The position numbers and the translations under genes were made by a program. 64,000 nucleotides of DNA, from NCBI GenBank assembly GCA_044358925.1, contig JBIKNC010000001.1, forward strand, positions 1 to 64,000, given 5' to 3'. The stretch is from Rohdeia sp044358925. GTDB taxonomy: Bacteria; Planctomycetota; UBA1135; GCA-002686595. Shown in pieces: positions 9,500 through 19,012 of the stretch; positions within the stretch are counted from its first letter, which is position 1; each line of letters starts with the position of its first letter. Below the pieces are notes generated by a model. That model saw nothing but the letters and a program-made list of their open reading frames with translations, was not told where the DNA came from and searched no databases.

Positions 9500-10231
9500 T
9501 CAGTCGACGGACTCGATGCGGCCGTCCTTGAGACGCAGCAGGTGCTGAGCACGCTCGCCGACGTCGGGTTCGTGGGTCACGACGATGATCGTCTTGCCTT
9601 CGGCGTTGAGTTCGTCGAACAGCGCGAGGATCTCGAGCGCGGTCTTGCTGTCGAGGTTGCCCGTCGCTTCGTCGGCCAGGATCAGCGCCGGGTCGTTGAT
9701 CAGCGCGCGTGCGATCGCGACGCGCTGCTGTTGGCCGCCGGAGAGTTCTTTCGGCCGGTGCGTGAGGCGGTTGCCGAGGCCGACGCGGTCGGCCAGCATG
9801 CGCGCGCGCGCCTCGCCGTCCTTGGGCGGTGCGTCCTGGTACAGCAGCGGCACCATGATGTTCTCGAGGACGTCGAGCTGCTGGATCAGGTTGTAGGACT
9901 GGAACACGAAGCCGAGTTCACGCGAGCGCAGCTCCGAGAGCGCGTCGTCGTCGAGGTCGGACGTGCGGGTCTCGCGCACGAAGTAGTCGCCTTTCGACGG
10001 ACGGTCGATGCAGCCGAGCACGTTGAGCAGTGTCGACTTGCCCGAGCCCGAGCTGCCCATGATGGCCCAGTACTCACCGGCGCGGAATTCGAAGCTGAAG
10101 CCGTCGAGCGCGATCACCTCGCCGTCGCCGCGGCCGTAGACCTTGGAGACGTTCGAGAGCCGAGCGACGGCGGCCGTGCTCTTGCGCGGACCGTGGACGC
10201 GGCCCGCTTCGTTCGGGGCGAGCGAGTTCAC
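9500..10231 (-). CDS. MacB/LolD-type ABC transporter ATP-binding protein
   Basis: A 243-residue nucleotide-binding subunit. Walker A GSSGSGKST is at residues 59-67, the Q-loop Gln at 111, signature LSGGQQQR at 163-170, Walker B ALILADE at 182-188 and a switch His in VVTHEPD. NLDSKT after Walker B is typical of the LolD/MacB branch. The GTG start overlaps the stop of the upstream membrane-fusion gene (GTGA), showing translational coupling. It powers the permease encoded immediately downstream. The first about 22 residues are unlike the family, so an internal start cannot be excluded. Confidence 0.93.
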   Translation of the reverse strand: MNSLAPNEAGRVHGPRKSTAAVARLSNVSKVYGRGDGEVIALDGFSFEFRAGEYWAIMGSSGSGKSTLLNVLGCIDRPSKGDYFVRETRTSDLDDDALSELRSRELGFVFQSYNLIQQLDVLENIMVPLLYQDAPPKDGEARARMLADRVGLGNRLTHRPKELSGGQQQRVAIARALINDPALILADEATGNLDSKTALEILALFDELNAEGKTIIVVTHEPDVGERAQHLLRLKDGRIESVD

Positions 10232-12126
10232 TCGGGTCGGCTCTCCGTCGCTGCAGCGGCGTCCGGTGCGGCTGCCTGTGCAGACGCCGGTGCGCCCACC
10301 GGTGCGCCCACCGGTGCGCCACCACCTGCACTCGTACCTTCCGAGTCGGGTGCGCCGCCGCCGCGGGGAGCATCGCCCGCGCCTTCGCGCGGCGCTCCGG
10401 TCGCGCCTTCGCGCGGTGCACCCTCGGGCGCACCGCCCCCGCCCGCTCCATCACCTTCGCCCTCGCCGCGCTTCCTGCCGCCGCGCTCGCCGCGACCTTC
10501 CCCGCCGCCGAAGCTCGGACGCCCTTCGCCGAGCGTCGGAATGCGCGCGTCACCCGCTGCGCCGCCTTGCACGGGCACGTTCATCCCGCCGTAGCCGGCC
10601 GGCGGAACACCACCGACGGGCGGAACCACCGGCAACTCGCCTTCGGCGTTCGCATCGCGCCCGGCCGGCGGCGGCGCGTCCGACAGGTCGTAACCCTGCG
10701 GCGCGGACATGAGCACGATCTCACCTTCCTCGAGGCCGCCTTTGATCTCGATCCACGCTTCGTTGTAGAGGCCGAGTTCGACGTGGCGCAGCGAGATGGT
10801 CTCGCCGTCGCGCACGAACACGACGGCCTGCTCACCTTGGAAGAAGCGCGCCTGCACCGGCACGTGCAGGACGTTCTCGAGCTTCGCGACCTCGACGCGC
10901 ACCGCGCACGTCATGCCCGGCCGCATGCCGAGCTCCGGATTGAGGATCTCGATCTCGGTGCGATAGACGCGCAGGTCGGGATTGGCCCACCAACTGTTCG
11001 TGTCGGGCAGGACCGCCTTGAAGCGCACGCGGCCCGTGAACTCGCGTTCGGGCAGCGCTTCGACGGTGATGCGCACGGTCTGGCCGACGTTGACCTGTTC
11101 GAGCACCGACTCGTGCACCGAAGCCTCGACGATCATCCCGTCCGCGGACGGGATCGTGATCAGTTCCTGGCGCTCGCGCACCTGCTGGCCTTCCGCGATC
11201 GGCTCGCCGCCGCTCCAGCGGTTCGAGTTCTGTTTCGCGTAGACGACCATGCCGGCGATCGGCGCGGTGATCTTGCTCTTGCCGAGCTGCATCTCGACCT
11301 TCGCGAGCTTCTCGAGTTCGAGTTCGAGCTTGCGCGTCTGGCTGTCGAGGTCGGCTTCGTAGTCGACGAGGCGCGCGGCGGCTTGCAACTTGACGCGCTC
11401 GAGTTCGCGCTCGGCCTCGACGATGTCCGCGTTGAGCGTCGACTCCTGACGCGTCTTGTCGAAGCGCTGCAGGATGTCGAGCGAGAGAATCGACTGATCG
11501 AGTCGGATCTGCGCGCGTTGAGCACCGAGTTGGTCCGCCTCGAGTTCCGTGCGCGTCAGGAAGCCGTCGTCGAACAGCTTCTGCGACCAGGTGAGTTGAT
11601 CCTCCGCACGCTTCAGTTCCTCGCGCGCCAGGAGGATGTCGTCGTTCGCCTGCCGCTCCTGCAACTTCCAGTCGCCGTCGACGTATTTGACGAGGTCGAT
11701 GCGCGCGAACTCGAGTTGCCGCTCGGCGGCGGCGATGTCGCTGGTGTTCTGACTGACCTGGATCTCGAGGGACTGCTGCGCCTTGACCCTGCCGCTGTCG
11801 GCGTTGCGTACGACGATCTCCTGCTGGAGCCGCTCCTTGACGAGTTCGGTCGTGTCGAGTTCGACGAGCAGCGCGCCCGCCTCGACCGTCACGCCTTCCT
11901 CGATGAGGTAGAGGATCGTCGAGTTGCCCTCGATCTCGGAGCGCAGCGCGACCGACTTCGCGGCTTTGAGGTTGCCGGTCTCGAGCACGGTGATGTCGAG
12001 CGGCCCGCGCCGGACGGCGACGCCCTTGATCGAGCCGGCGGGATCCTCGGTCGCGAACAGCGACGAGCCGAACCACACAGCGGCTGCGACGGCGGAGACG
12101 GTGATAGCGACGTGGAGGGGCTTCAT
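10228..12126 (-). CDS. Periplasmic membrane-fusion (HlyD/MacA-type) efflux adaptor with Gly/Pro-rich tail
   Basis: A 632-residue adaptor anchored by an N-terminal helix (MKPLHVAITVSAVAAAVWFG). A lipoyl-like half (VEAGALLVELDT) is followed by a long coiled-coil hairpin around residues 100-260, then the second lipoyl-like half (ITAPIAGMVVYAKQN) and beta-barrel segments (VRITVEALPEREFTGRV). It bridges the inner-membrane pump and the TolC-like channel. The start ATG at 12126 overlaps the upstream tolC stop (ATGA). Unusually, the last about 130 residues are low-complexity Gly/Ala/Pro/Glu/Arg, including GAPVGAPVGAP and APREG repeats, well beyond the normal length of the family. Confidence 0.9.
   Translation of the reverse strand: MKPLHVAITVSAVAAAVWFGSSLFATEDPAGSIKGVAVRRGPLDITVLETGNLKAAKSVALRSEIEGNSTILYLIEEGVTVEAGALLVELDTTELVKERLQQEIVVRNADSGRVKAQQSLEIQVSQNTSDIAAAERQLEFARIDLVKYVDGDWKLQERQANDDILLAREELKRAEDQLTWSQKLFDDGFLTRTELEADQLGAQRAQIRLDQSILSLDILQRFDKTRQESTLNADIVEAERELERVKLQAAARLVDYEADLDSQTRKLELELEKLAKVEMQLGKSKITAPIAGMVVYAKQNSNRWSGGEPIAEGQQVRERQELITIPSADGMIVEASVHESVLEQVNVGQTVRITVEALPEREFTGRVRFKAVLPDTNSWWANPDLRVYRTEIEILNPELGMRPGMTCAVRVEVAKLENVLHVPVQARFFQGEQAVVFVRDGETISLRHVELGLYNEAWIEIKGGLEEGEIVLMSAPQGYDLSDAPPPAGRDANAEGELPVVPPVGGVPPAGYGGMNVPVQGGAAGDARIPTLGEGRPSFGGGEGRGERGGRKRGEGEGDGAGGGGAPEGAPREGATGAPREGAGDAPRGGGAPDSEGTSAGGGAPVGAPVGAPASAQAAAPDAAAATESRPE
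10288..10320. repeat. 12-bp tandem repeat in adaptor tail
   Basis: Almost three copies of cggtgcgcccac lie in the coding region for the low-complexity tail of the efflux adaptor and give the GAPVGAPVGAP run. It looks like a slippage-prone coding repeat. Confidence 0.7.
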
Positions 12127-13985
12127 CGGCGGAATCCAGGGAGTGCGGGCTCCGGCGCGGCAGGCCCGGACGCAGATGGTTCGAGGGGCGTGTCGAGAGA
12201 CGGCGGCGCGTCGGGCTCGGCTGCGCCGGAGGGGTTCGCGGGTTCGCTCGCGTCGGACGCGGGCTCCGCGGGCGCGCCGCGCAGCTCGCTCACGACGGCC
12301 AGGGCCGCCGCGAGCTGCGACGCGTCGGGCCCGATCGTGCCGCCCTCGACCGACAGCACTTCGAGGTCGCGCCACAGACCGAGCTCGGCCAGTCGGTAGT
12401 CGATCAGTGCGCGCGAACGCGCGTTGCGCGCTTCGAGGAGCGAGTCCTGCGCCTCGAGCAGGTCGCGCGTCTGGGCGCGACCGGCGTCGAGGTTGGCCGA
12501 CGCACTCGCGACGCGCCGATCGGCCAGCACCACGGAGCGGTCCTGGATGCGGAACGACTCGACGCGACTCGTGAGGTTGCGCAGGGCGTCGCGCACCCCG
12601 AGTGTGACCGAGTCGGCGAACTCCTCCTGCGAGCGGCGCGCGACATCGAGGCCGATCAGCGCGAGGCGGTAGCTGTTGCGCTCGGGCAACTGATCGACCG
12701 GCAGGTCGAGATCGAGCCCGACGCTCCAACCGACGTCGTCCTTCGTGTAGTCGAGCGGCTCGTCGTCCGCACTGACGCCGCCGACCGAGGCCACGAGCCC
12801 GAGTCCGGCGCGCAGTTGGTCCTTCGCGATGTCTGCGCGACGGCGCGCGTCGTCGACGCGATCGACAGCGTTCAAGTAGTCGAAGCGCCCGGCGAGTGCG
12901 ATCGCGATCGCGTCCTCTTCCGCCAGTGCGACGGCCTCGAACTGACTCCGGGCGATCTCTTCGAGTTCGCCGCTGTCGAGCGCGAGCGGGAACTCGATCG
13001 GCAGTCCGAGGAACAGCTTGAAGTCGTCGAGTTGTGACGCGAGGTCCTGTTCGGCGTCGATCACGCGGTTCGTCGCGGAGAGTTCGTTCTGGCGCGCCTG
13101 GTCGACTTCGATGCTGCTCATGCGACCGGCCTCGTTCATGGCCTGGTTGCGCGCGCTCACGAGGCGCACGCTCTCGGCGTTCGCGACTTCGTTGGCGAGG
13201 CCGTCGACCGTTTGCAGCAGGCGGAAGTAGCGCGAAGCGACGTCGAACGCGAACGTGCGACGGAAGCGCTCGTACGAACGGACGGAGTAGACGAGGTCGC
13301 GCTCGGCTTGGGTGAGCGGTTCCTTCACGATGGCCGAGCCGAAGCCGCGCATCAGCGGCTGCGCGACGGAGAGCGACCAGTCGCTGGTCAGGTTCACGCC
13401 GTCGTCGGTGATCAGGTTCTCGAAGAACGACAGTCCGATGTTCCCAACGACCTGTGCGCCGGTGCCGAGCAGGCGCGTGAGGCCGAGATCGGCGCTCGAC
13501 GACCAGCTCTGCGACTCCTCGAGCGACCCGGCCAGGTCACCGCTCACGCCGGCGGACGGTTGCCAACCGAAGCGCCAGCGTTCGAGCGTCAGGTCCAGCG
13601 CTGCGCGGTAGAGCGTCTCGCGCTCCCCCGCCGCGTCGCGGCTGTTCTCGAAGGCGATCTCGAGCGCATCGGCCAGCCGCAGCGGCGGCAGCGCGATGGG
13701 CGCGCCCGTCGCGTGCGCGGCGAGGATCTGATTGCGCAGGCTGTCCGCGGGCGCGTCGATCGTGAACGCGTCGGGGCGTTCGACGAGCGCCGCCCGTCGC
13801 GCCGCGACGAGTGCGTAGACGTCGGCGTCGGCGCGTTCGACGTGTTCTTCGGCGGTCCGACAGCCCGCGAAGAGCGCCAGGATCAGCGCCGCGGCCGCTC
13901 CCACGCTCGTGCGGACGTGGCGGGCGGCCGGGTCGATCGATCCGCGAACGGAACGGTTCTGTGAGGGAGTTTCGGAGCCGTGCAC
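12123..13985 (-). CDS. TolC-like outer-membrane efflux lipoprotein
   Basis: A TolC/OprM-family channel of about 620 residues. A hydrophobic stretch ending in the lipobox FAGC is followed by two long helical repeats of outer-membrane efflux type. The conserved pattern near the repeat ends is seen in DLVYSVRSYERFRRTFAFDV, and in SNLDAGRAQTRDLLEAQDSL-like segments later. It should form the outer-membrane duct of the pump encoded by the next three genes. The C-terminal 70 residues are Pro/Ala/Glu-rich. The start is uncertain: GTG at 13985 is my choice, GTG at 14081 is also in frame, and neither has a clear ribosome-binding site. First gene of the operon; it overlaps the adaptor gene by 4 bp. Confidence 0.88.
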   Translation of the reverse strand: MHGSETPSQNRSVRGSIDPAARHVRTSVGAAAALILALFAGCRTAEEHVERADADVYALVAARRAALVERPDAFTIDAPADSLRNQILAAHATGAPIALPPLRLADALEIAFENSRDAAGERETLYRAALDLTLERWRFGWQPSAGVSGDLAGSLEESQSWSSSADLGLTRLLGTGAQVVGNIGLSFFENLITDDGVNLTSDWSLSVAQPLMRGFGSAIVKEPLTQAERDLVYSVRSYERFRRTFAFDVASRYFRLLQTVDGLANEVANAESVRLVSARNQAMNEAGRMSSIEVDQARQNELSATNRVIDAEQDLASQLDDFKLFLGLPIEFPLALDSGELEEIARSQFEAVALAEEDAIAIALAGRFDYLNAVDRVDDARRRADIAKDQLRAGLGLVASVGGVSADDEPLDYTKDDVGWSVGLDLDLPVDQLPERNSYRLALIGLDVARRSQEEFADSVTLGVRDALRNLTSRVESFRIQDRSVVLADRRVASASANLDAGRAQTRDLLEAQDSLLEARNARSRALIDYRLAELGLWRDLEVLSVEGGTIGPDASQLAAALAVVSELRGAPAEPASDASEPANPSGAAEPDAPPSLDTPLEPSASGPAAPEPALPGFRR

Positions 13986-14180
13986 GTGGGGAGGATCGGA
14001 GACGTGGGCGCGCGGCGGGTGGGCGCCGAGTTGGCCGAGGATGCTACTTCGCGGCGCCTTGCGGAGCGCACGCCGCACCACGACACGTGGGATCGGAATG
14101 GGTTCGCCAGCGGCAGCGAATGCGCTGCGAACGGCCGTTCGGTTGCGAACGGCACGGTCGGGACCACGACGCGCAGGCTC

Positions 14181-14966
14181 TCAGCGGCCGGGCGAGCCCT
14201 CGACCGGCTGACCGTCGTTGCGATCTCGCAACAGGTCGAACTGCTCGGGGTCGAGCGCGACGGCCAGCGGAACACCGGGCGCCGGTTGGAACGCGACGAG
14301 CCGACCGTTCGCGAACACACGCAGCGAGCGCGCCGCACCGCCGGTGTCGCGATGGCGCCAGACGTCGAACACGACACCGCCGAAGACCGAGGCACTGGGC
14401 AGCGCGTGGGCGCGGTGCTCCGCGACGAGCGTCTCGACGCGGCCCGCGAGCGGGTCGACGACCTCGAACGGGCCGCTCGCGGCCCGACCCGTGCGCTCGG
14501 CTTCGAGTCGTTCGAGGGGAAAACACACGTCCGCGAAGGCGGACAACTCGCGCCGCAGGGTCGCGCCCTCGCCGTACGTCACGAGGCTCGCACGTCCCCC
14601 GCCGTCGTCGACCACGCGCAACGTCCGGCCCGTGGTGCCGGTCATCTCGCGGTGCACGAACAGTCGGCGCGCGCCGCGTTCCTCGACGTGGTGGACGACC
14701 GACTCGACGCCCGGCAACGCGACTTCGATGTGCCGCACGAGCGCCCCGTCGTCCTCGCGTCGCTCGACCAGGCGCACGAGCAGACCGGTGGTTCCGTCGC
14801 GGCCTGCGCCGCCGCGCAGCGTCTCGACGCGCAGCACTTCGCCGCTCTCGTGGACGATCGGCGCGTCCGCGAGTGCCGCAGGCCCGGCCGCCTCGTCCGT
14901 CGGCAGGGACCGAACGACGAACACGGCCACGAGCGCGGCGAGCATGGTGCGCGAGCGGTTCCCCAC
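14181..14966 (-). CDS. Exported protein of unknown function
   Basis: An about 261-residue protein beginning with a short signal-like segment (MLAALVAVFVVRSLP preceded by Arg-rich residues). The GTG at 14966 gives a better n-region than the ATG at 14945, so I prefer it without certainty. The rest is mixed beta-rich sequence with no motif I recognise; one Cys (DVCFPLE) is isolated. It lies between the efflux operon and two polytopic membrane proteins, all on the minus strand. Codon usage matches the neighbours. No function is proposed. Confidence 0.6.
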   Translation of the reverse strand: MGNRSRTMLAALVAVFVVRSLPTDEAAGPAALADAPIVHESGEVLRVETLRGGAGRDGTTGLLVRLVERREDDGALVRHIEVALPGVESVVHHVEERGARRLFVHREMTGTTGRTLRVVDDGGGRASLVTYGEGATLRRELSAFADVCFPLERLEAERTGRAASGPFEVVDPLAGRVETLVAEHRAHALPSASVFGGVVFDVWRHRDTGGAARSLRVFANGRLVAFQPAPGVPLAVALDPEQFDLLRDRNDGQPVEGSPGR

Positions 14967-15092
14967 GCAGCGCTCATCGGGCCGCGGCCGCTCGCCCTTG
15001 AGTTGCCCTCGCCGGAGCATCCGCAGAGTCCCGTGGCTGCGCTCGGGAGCGAGCCGCCTGCGCCCGCCGTCAGGCCCGTCACCCGCGCTGCG

Positions 15093-16787
15093 TCAGGGCC
15101 GCGTCGGATCGAGCGCAGCGACGGCGCCCACCACGCCCGTCGCGAAGGCCGCGGTGACGAGCAGGATCACGGGCCACAGGTGCCCGTCGAGACGCTCTTC
15201 GTAGTCGACCCAGCACAGGTGCGCGAAGCCGCGATCGCGCGGCACGGCGACCGAGAACGAACCGGCGCCGGCGAACGCGAACACCTGCTGCGCGGGGAAG
15301 ACGTCGGCCGGGAAGCCGCCCTGTTCGGCAGCCGTGCGATGGCGCACGACGCGCCATGCGAACCACGGCGCCGCGCTGTGCCAGTCGAACGCGACCGCGC
15401 GCGCGAACTCGCGCTCGCCGGGGGCCGGGCCGCTCGGCAGCAACTGCGGCGCGGCCTGCTCGACGACGGTGCGCCACGTGCCGCGCGAGACGACGACGCC
15501 GCCGGCGTTCGCGAGGAGTCCGAGCGCGGCGAGCGCGACTCCCAGCGCGCGCCACTTCATGCGCGAGCGCACCTGGTCGTAGCCGACGACGACCGCGGGC
15601 CACGCGAACGCCAGTGCGGCACTCGCGCCGCGCGGTGCGAACTCGTCGAGGTTGCTCCACTCCCCGGTCGCGGCCGACGCGGCGAGCACGGCGAGCGGCG
15701 CGACGATCGTGAACGAGAGCAGCCGCAGCTCCTGCGCGAAGCGGATGACGCCGAACAGCGCGAAGAACGCGACAGGGGCGAGCCACACCAGCCCTTTGCC
15801 GGGCGACACGAAGAGCCCGAGGATCTCGTGCGGCCACTCTCCGAGCGGGCGCAGTGCTTCGAACGGCGTGAACGGTGCCGGTCCGGTGCGCACGAGGTGC
15901 CCCCACCACCACAGCGCGCCGATCGCGAGCATCGGCAGAACGAACCACGTCACGTCGGCGAGCGAACGTTTGCGACCGGCGCCGCCGCGCAGGAGCGGCA
16001 TCGACCACAGGCGTTGACGGCCGCGCACGCTCATGCGCACGGCGCTCCAGGCCAGCACGAGCACGGCCGGGGACGTGAGCGGTTCACACGCCGCGAGCGC
16101 CGCGAGCAACGCGCCGAGCAACAACCAGTGCGGCACACTCGGCGCCGTGAGGCGATAGAAGCGCTCGCGCACGTGCAGCAACGCGACGAGTGCGGCGGAC
16201 GCGAGGAGCGCCGCCGGTGCAGCCGCGCCGACGACGCTGACACTCGGCCACAGACACGTCGCGAACGCGAGCACGAGCGAACCGGTCAACGCCGTGCGCC
16301 GTCGTGCACCGAGGCGCAGCGCCGCGACACACACGAGGTAGACCGTCGCGGCGCCGTACAACGGCCCCTGCAGGCCCACGAACAGGTGCGCCCAGTACTC
16401 GCTGCGCCCTTCCGCGAAGCCGGGCGACGTCGCGGCGTGGACGGCTTCGGTGCGCTCGAGCAAGCGCCCGAGGCGTGCTCCGACCCAGTGGAACGGCACA
16501 CCGAGAGCGGCGACGAGCGGCTCGACGTTCGCGATCGCGCCGCCCTCGACGACCCGCACTTCGAAGCCCTCGGCGATCAGTGCCGCGCTCTCGGGCGTGT
16601 CGCCGCGCAGCAGGAGTCCGTCGCCGTGCGCCATGGCGCGCGTGGCCTGGTGCACGAGTTCGCCGCGGCGATCGCTGTCGCCGGGCGCGCCGCCGAAGAA
16701 CAGCGCGTGGACGGCGAGCACGATCAGGAACGCCGACCGCGCGAGCAGTCTGTCCGCGTCTTCGAGCGACTTCGGGCGCACCGCCAT
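15093..16787 (-). CDS. Polytopic membrane protein, possibly GT-C-like
   Basis: A 564-residue protein with roughly ten hydrophobic helices. The first extracytoplasmic loop is charged (GDSDRRGELVHQATRAMAHG), as in GT-C glycosyltransferases, where an acidic residue in loop 1 binds the polyprenyl-linked donor. The C-terminal 150 residues before the last helix look like a soluble beta-rich domain (FAFAGAGSFSVAVPRDRG). I place the start at the ATG 16787; a TTG three codons upstream is in frame. It is followed by an exported unknown and preceded by another membrane protein, 81 bp away. The glycosyltransferase idea is inference only. Confidence 0.65.
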   Translation of the reverse strand: MAVRPKSLEDADRLLARSAFLIVLAVHALFFGGAPGDSDRRGELVHQATRAMAHGDGLLLRGDTPESAALIAEGFEVRVVEGGAIANVEPLVAALGVPFHWVGARLGRLLERTEAVHAATSPGFAEGRSEYWAHLFVGLQGPLYGAATVYLVCVAALRLGARRRTALTGSLVLAFATCLWPSVSVVGAAAPAALLASAALVALLHVRERFYRLTAPSVPHWLLLGALLAALAACEPLTSPAVLVLAWSAVRMSVRGRQRLWSMPLLRGGAGRKRSLADVTWFVLPMLAIGALWWWGHLVRTGPAPFTPFEALRPLGEWPHEILGLFVSPGKGLVWLAPVAFFALFGVIRFAQELRLLSFTIVAPLAVLAASAATGEWSNLDEFAPRGASAALAFAWPAVVVGYDQVRSRMKWRALGVALAALGLLANAGGVVVSRGTWRTVVEQAAPQLLPSGPAPGEREFARAVAFDWHSAAPWFAWRVVRHRTAAEQGGFPADVFPAQQVFAFAGAGSFSVAVPRDRGFAHLCWVDYEERLDGHLWPVILLVTAAFATGVVGAVAALDPTRP

Positions 16788-16868
16788 CGACGCCAAGGGT
16801 AGCGAGCGGGCGCTCGCGATCGTCAGCGCAGTTGGGGCGCAGTCACTGTGCGGCGCCGACGTCGCTCG

Positions 16869-18959
16869 TCAGCGCAGTTCTTCCGCGAGCGCAGCCGGCC
16901 ACACGAACAGCGTCACTGCGCCGCAGGTGCGGACCGGCGCGCAGCCGAACTCGATCAGGCGGCGCTCGAGGTCGACGTTCGCGGCCGCGCGCGCCGCACT
17001 CCGTTGCGCCGGACCGATCACGAGCAGCACGGGCCGACCCAGCGCCTCGAGGTGCGAACGCGCCGCGCGACCGGGCCCCTCCTCGCCGAAGAACGAATGC
17101 GCGACGAGTGTTCGTGCGACGTGTTCTTCTCCGTTGCCGCGCCAGGCCGCGTGCGGCCGATCCACGAACAGATCGAGCGCGGCGAGGTACGCGGCCTCGT
17201 GCATGCGGCCGTCGAACGTGAGCACCGCTCCGCCCGCCCAACGCACACCCGGGCGAGCGACGTCGACGAGCAACACCGGCCGCAGCGCTCGCACGCGTTC
17301 GTCGGTCGCGAGAAGGCGCCACGTGTCGGCCATGTCGGCCGCCTCCAGGGACTCGACGTCGATCGGCGGGCGCCAACCTGCATCGAAGACGTTCGGCGGC
17401 GGCGCGCCCGACCACGCCTGTGCGACGCGCTCCGGATCGTCGCGCCGCGGCGCGAGTTGCAAGACGCCCGCATCGACGACCGGCGCCGTGCCACGTCCGA
17501 GTTCGAGGCCGCGAGTGAGTGTCGGGTACGGACCGTGTGCGCTCAGGGCGAGAACGCCGGCCACCGCGACGGACGCGAACACGCCGAACTTGGAGCGGCG
17601 CACGAGCAGAGCGAGTGCCCCGACGCTCGCGAGCGTCGCGGGCAGCGCCAGCCAGCCGACGATGGTGTGAGCCGCAGCGCCGCGCCACCACGCGCCGACC
17701 GCGGCGACGAGTGCACTCGCGGCGACGAACTTCGCGAGTTCGACGGCGTGTGTGTTCGCGCGACCGGTGCGACGGGCGACGAAGACCAACACGAGCGCCG
17801 CTGCGAACCACGGCAGGGTCGCGAGCAGCGGCGCGGCGTCGAGCGCACGCGGCGGCGCGCCGCGCAGGTTGCCGAGCGACACGAGTGCGCCGGGCAGCGC
17901 GGCGACGACGAGCACGAGCACACGTTCGACCGCCGCGCGACTCGCACAGGCGGAGACGAGGGCCGCGGCGAGGAACGCTCCGCCGATCCACACGTCGGCG
18001 AGGAACGCAGCGGCGAAACACACCGCAGCGACCACGCGCCACGCGCTCGGTCGTGTGTGGTGCGCGCCGCCCGACAGGTGCGCGAAGAGGCCGATCAGTG
18101 CGAGCGCGACGCAGCTCGACTGATCGAGGAAGGCGATGCGTGCGCCGACGAGATCGCTCGTGGTGTCGACGAGGCGCAGGGCGCCGGCGGGCGCGCCGAC
18201 CGCAGCGCACACACTCGCGACGGCGACGGCGCCGCGCGGGAAACACTTCGCGGCCAGATGCAGGAGTGCGAGCAGAGCGACGAACGCGGCCCAGGCCGAT
18301 TCGCTCGCCGCGAGTGCGAACGGGCCGACGTCGAGCACTCGGCCCAGCGCCGCGCGGGCCTGCGCGAGGATCGGCGGCGCAGGCAACTCGGCGCCTGCTT
18401 GCCACGGTACGTCCGGCACGAGTTCGCGACCGGCTGCGAGTTCGAGCGCGAAACGCGGCGCGCCCCAGTCCGCGAACTCGAGCTTCGCGAAGTTCGGTCC
18501 GGCCCCGCTCCACACCCAGGCGGCGAATCCGGCCGCGAGGAGTGCGAACACGTGCACACTCGCGAACGCGAGTCCCGGCCGCTGCAACAGGACGCGCGCG
18601 CGCAACCCGACGAGAGCACACGCCGCCGCGACACACAGCGCCGCGCTGCGCGCGAGTTCGAGGCGCGGGTCGCCGAGGGCCGCGCGTGCGCCGAAGGCGA
18701 GCGCCGCGACGAGCGGGGGTGAGAGCGCGATCGAGAGCCAAGCGAGCTTGGCCAGTTCGACGGGCCCCGGACTCAGCGCGAGCAACGGGCCGCTCGCCGC
18801 GCCCAGCACCGCGATCACCGCCGCGCCGTCGCGCAGCGCGCCCGCCGGACCGAAGGCGGCGAAGAGCGCCGCGCACACGACGACCAGCACGAGCGGCCGC
18901 GCCGGTGCTGCGCCCGCAGGCGTGGGGCTCGTGCTCTCACCTTCGCGCTGCTCGTCCAC
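16869..18959 (-). CDS. Large polytopic membrane protein of unknown function
   Basis: A 696-residue, Ala/Leu-rich protein with about fourteen hydrophobic segments up to residue 480 and a soluble C-terminal domain of about 200 residues (from PTLTRGLELGRG onwards), with no recognised motif. It starts at GTG 18959, divergent from the GT39-like gene at 19013 with only 53 bases between, so the two promoters must overlap. A role in cell-envelope polymer metabolism is suggested only by its neighbours. Confidence 0.65.
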   Translation of the reverse strand: MDEQREGESTSPTPAGAAPARPLVLVVVCAALFAAFGPAGALRDGAAVIAVLGAASGPLLALSPGPVELAKLAWLSIALSPPLVAALAFGARAALGDPRLELARSAALCVAAACALVGLRARVLLQRPGLAFASVHVFALLAAGFAAWVWSGAGPNFAKLEFADWGAPRFALELAAGRELVPDVPWQAGAELPAPPILAQARAALGRVLDVGPFALAASESAWAAFVALLALLHLAAKCFPRGAVAVASVCAAVGAPAGALRLVDTTSDLVGARIAFLDQSSCVALALIGLFAHLSGGAHHTRPSAWRVVAAVCFAAAFLADVWIGGAFLAAALVSACASRAAVERVLVLVVAALPGALVSLGNLRGAPPRALDAAPLLATLPWFAAALVLVFVARRTGRANTHAVELAKFVAASALVAAVGAWWRGAAAHTIVGWLALPATLASVGALALLVRRSKFGVFASVAVAGVLALSAHGPYPTLTRGLELGRGTAPVVDAGVLQLAPRRDDPERVAQAWSGAPPPNVFDAGWRPPIDVESLEAADMADTWRLLATDERVRALRPVLLVDVARPGVRWAGGAVLTFDGRMHEAAYLAALDLFVDRPHAAWRGNGEEHVARTLVAHSFFGEEGPGRAARSHLEALGRPVLLVIGPAQRSAARAAANVDLERRLIEFGCAPVRTCGAVTLFVWPAALAEELR

Positions 18960-19012
18960 GGGCTCGGCACGTTAGCGCGCGTCCGCAGAGCGGTCGCAGT
19001 AGCCTCTGCGAC
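18960..19012. promoter_or_regulatory. Compact divergent promoter region
   Basis: Only 53 bases separate two divergent start codons, so both promoters must lie here or inside the flanking genes. No clear consensus elements are visible. Confidence 0.35.
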
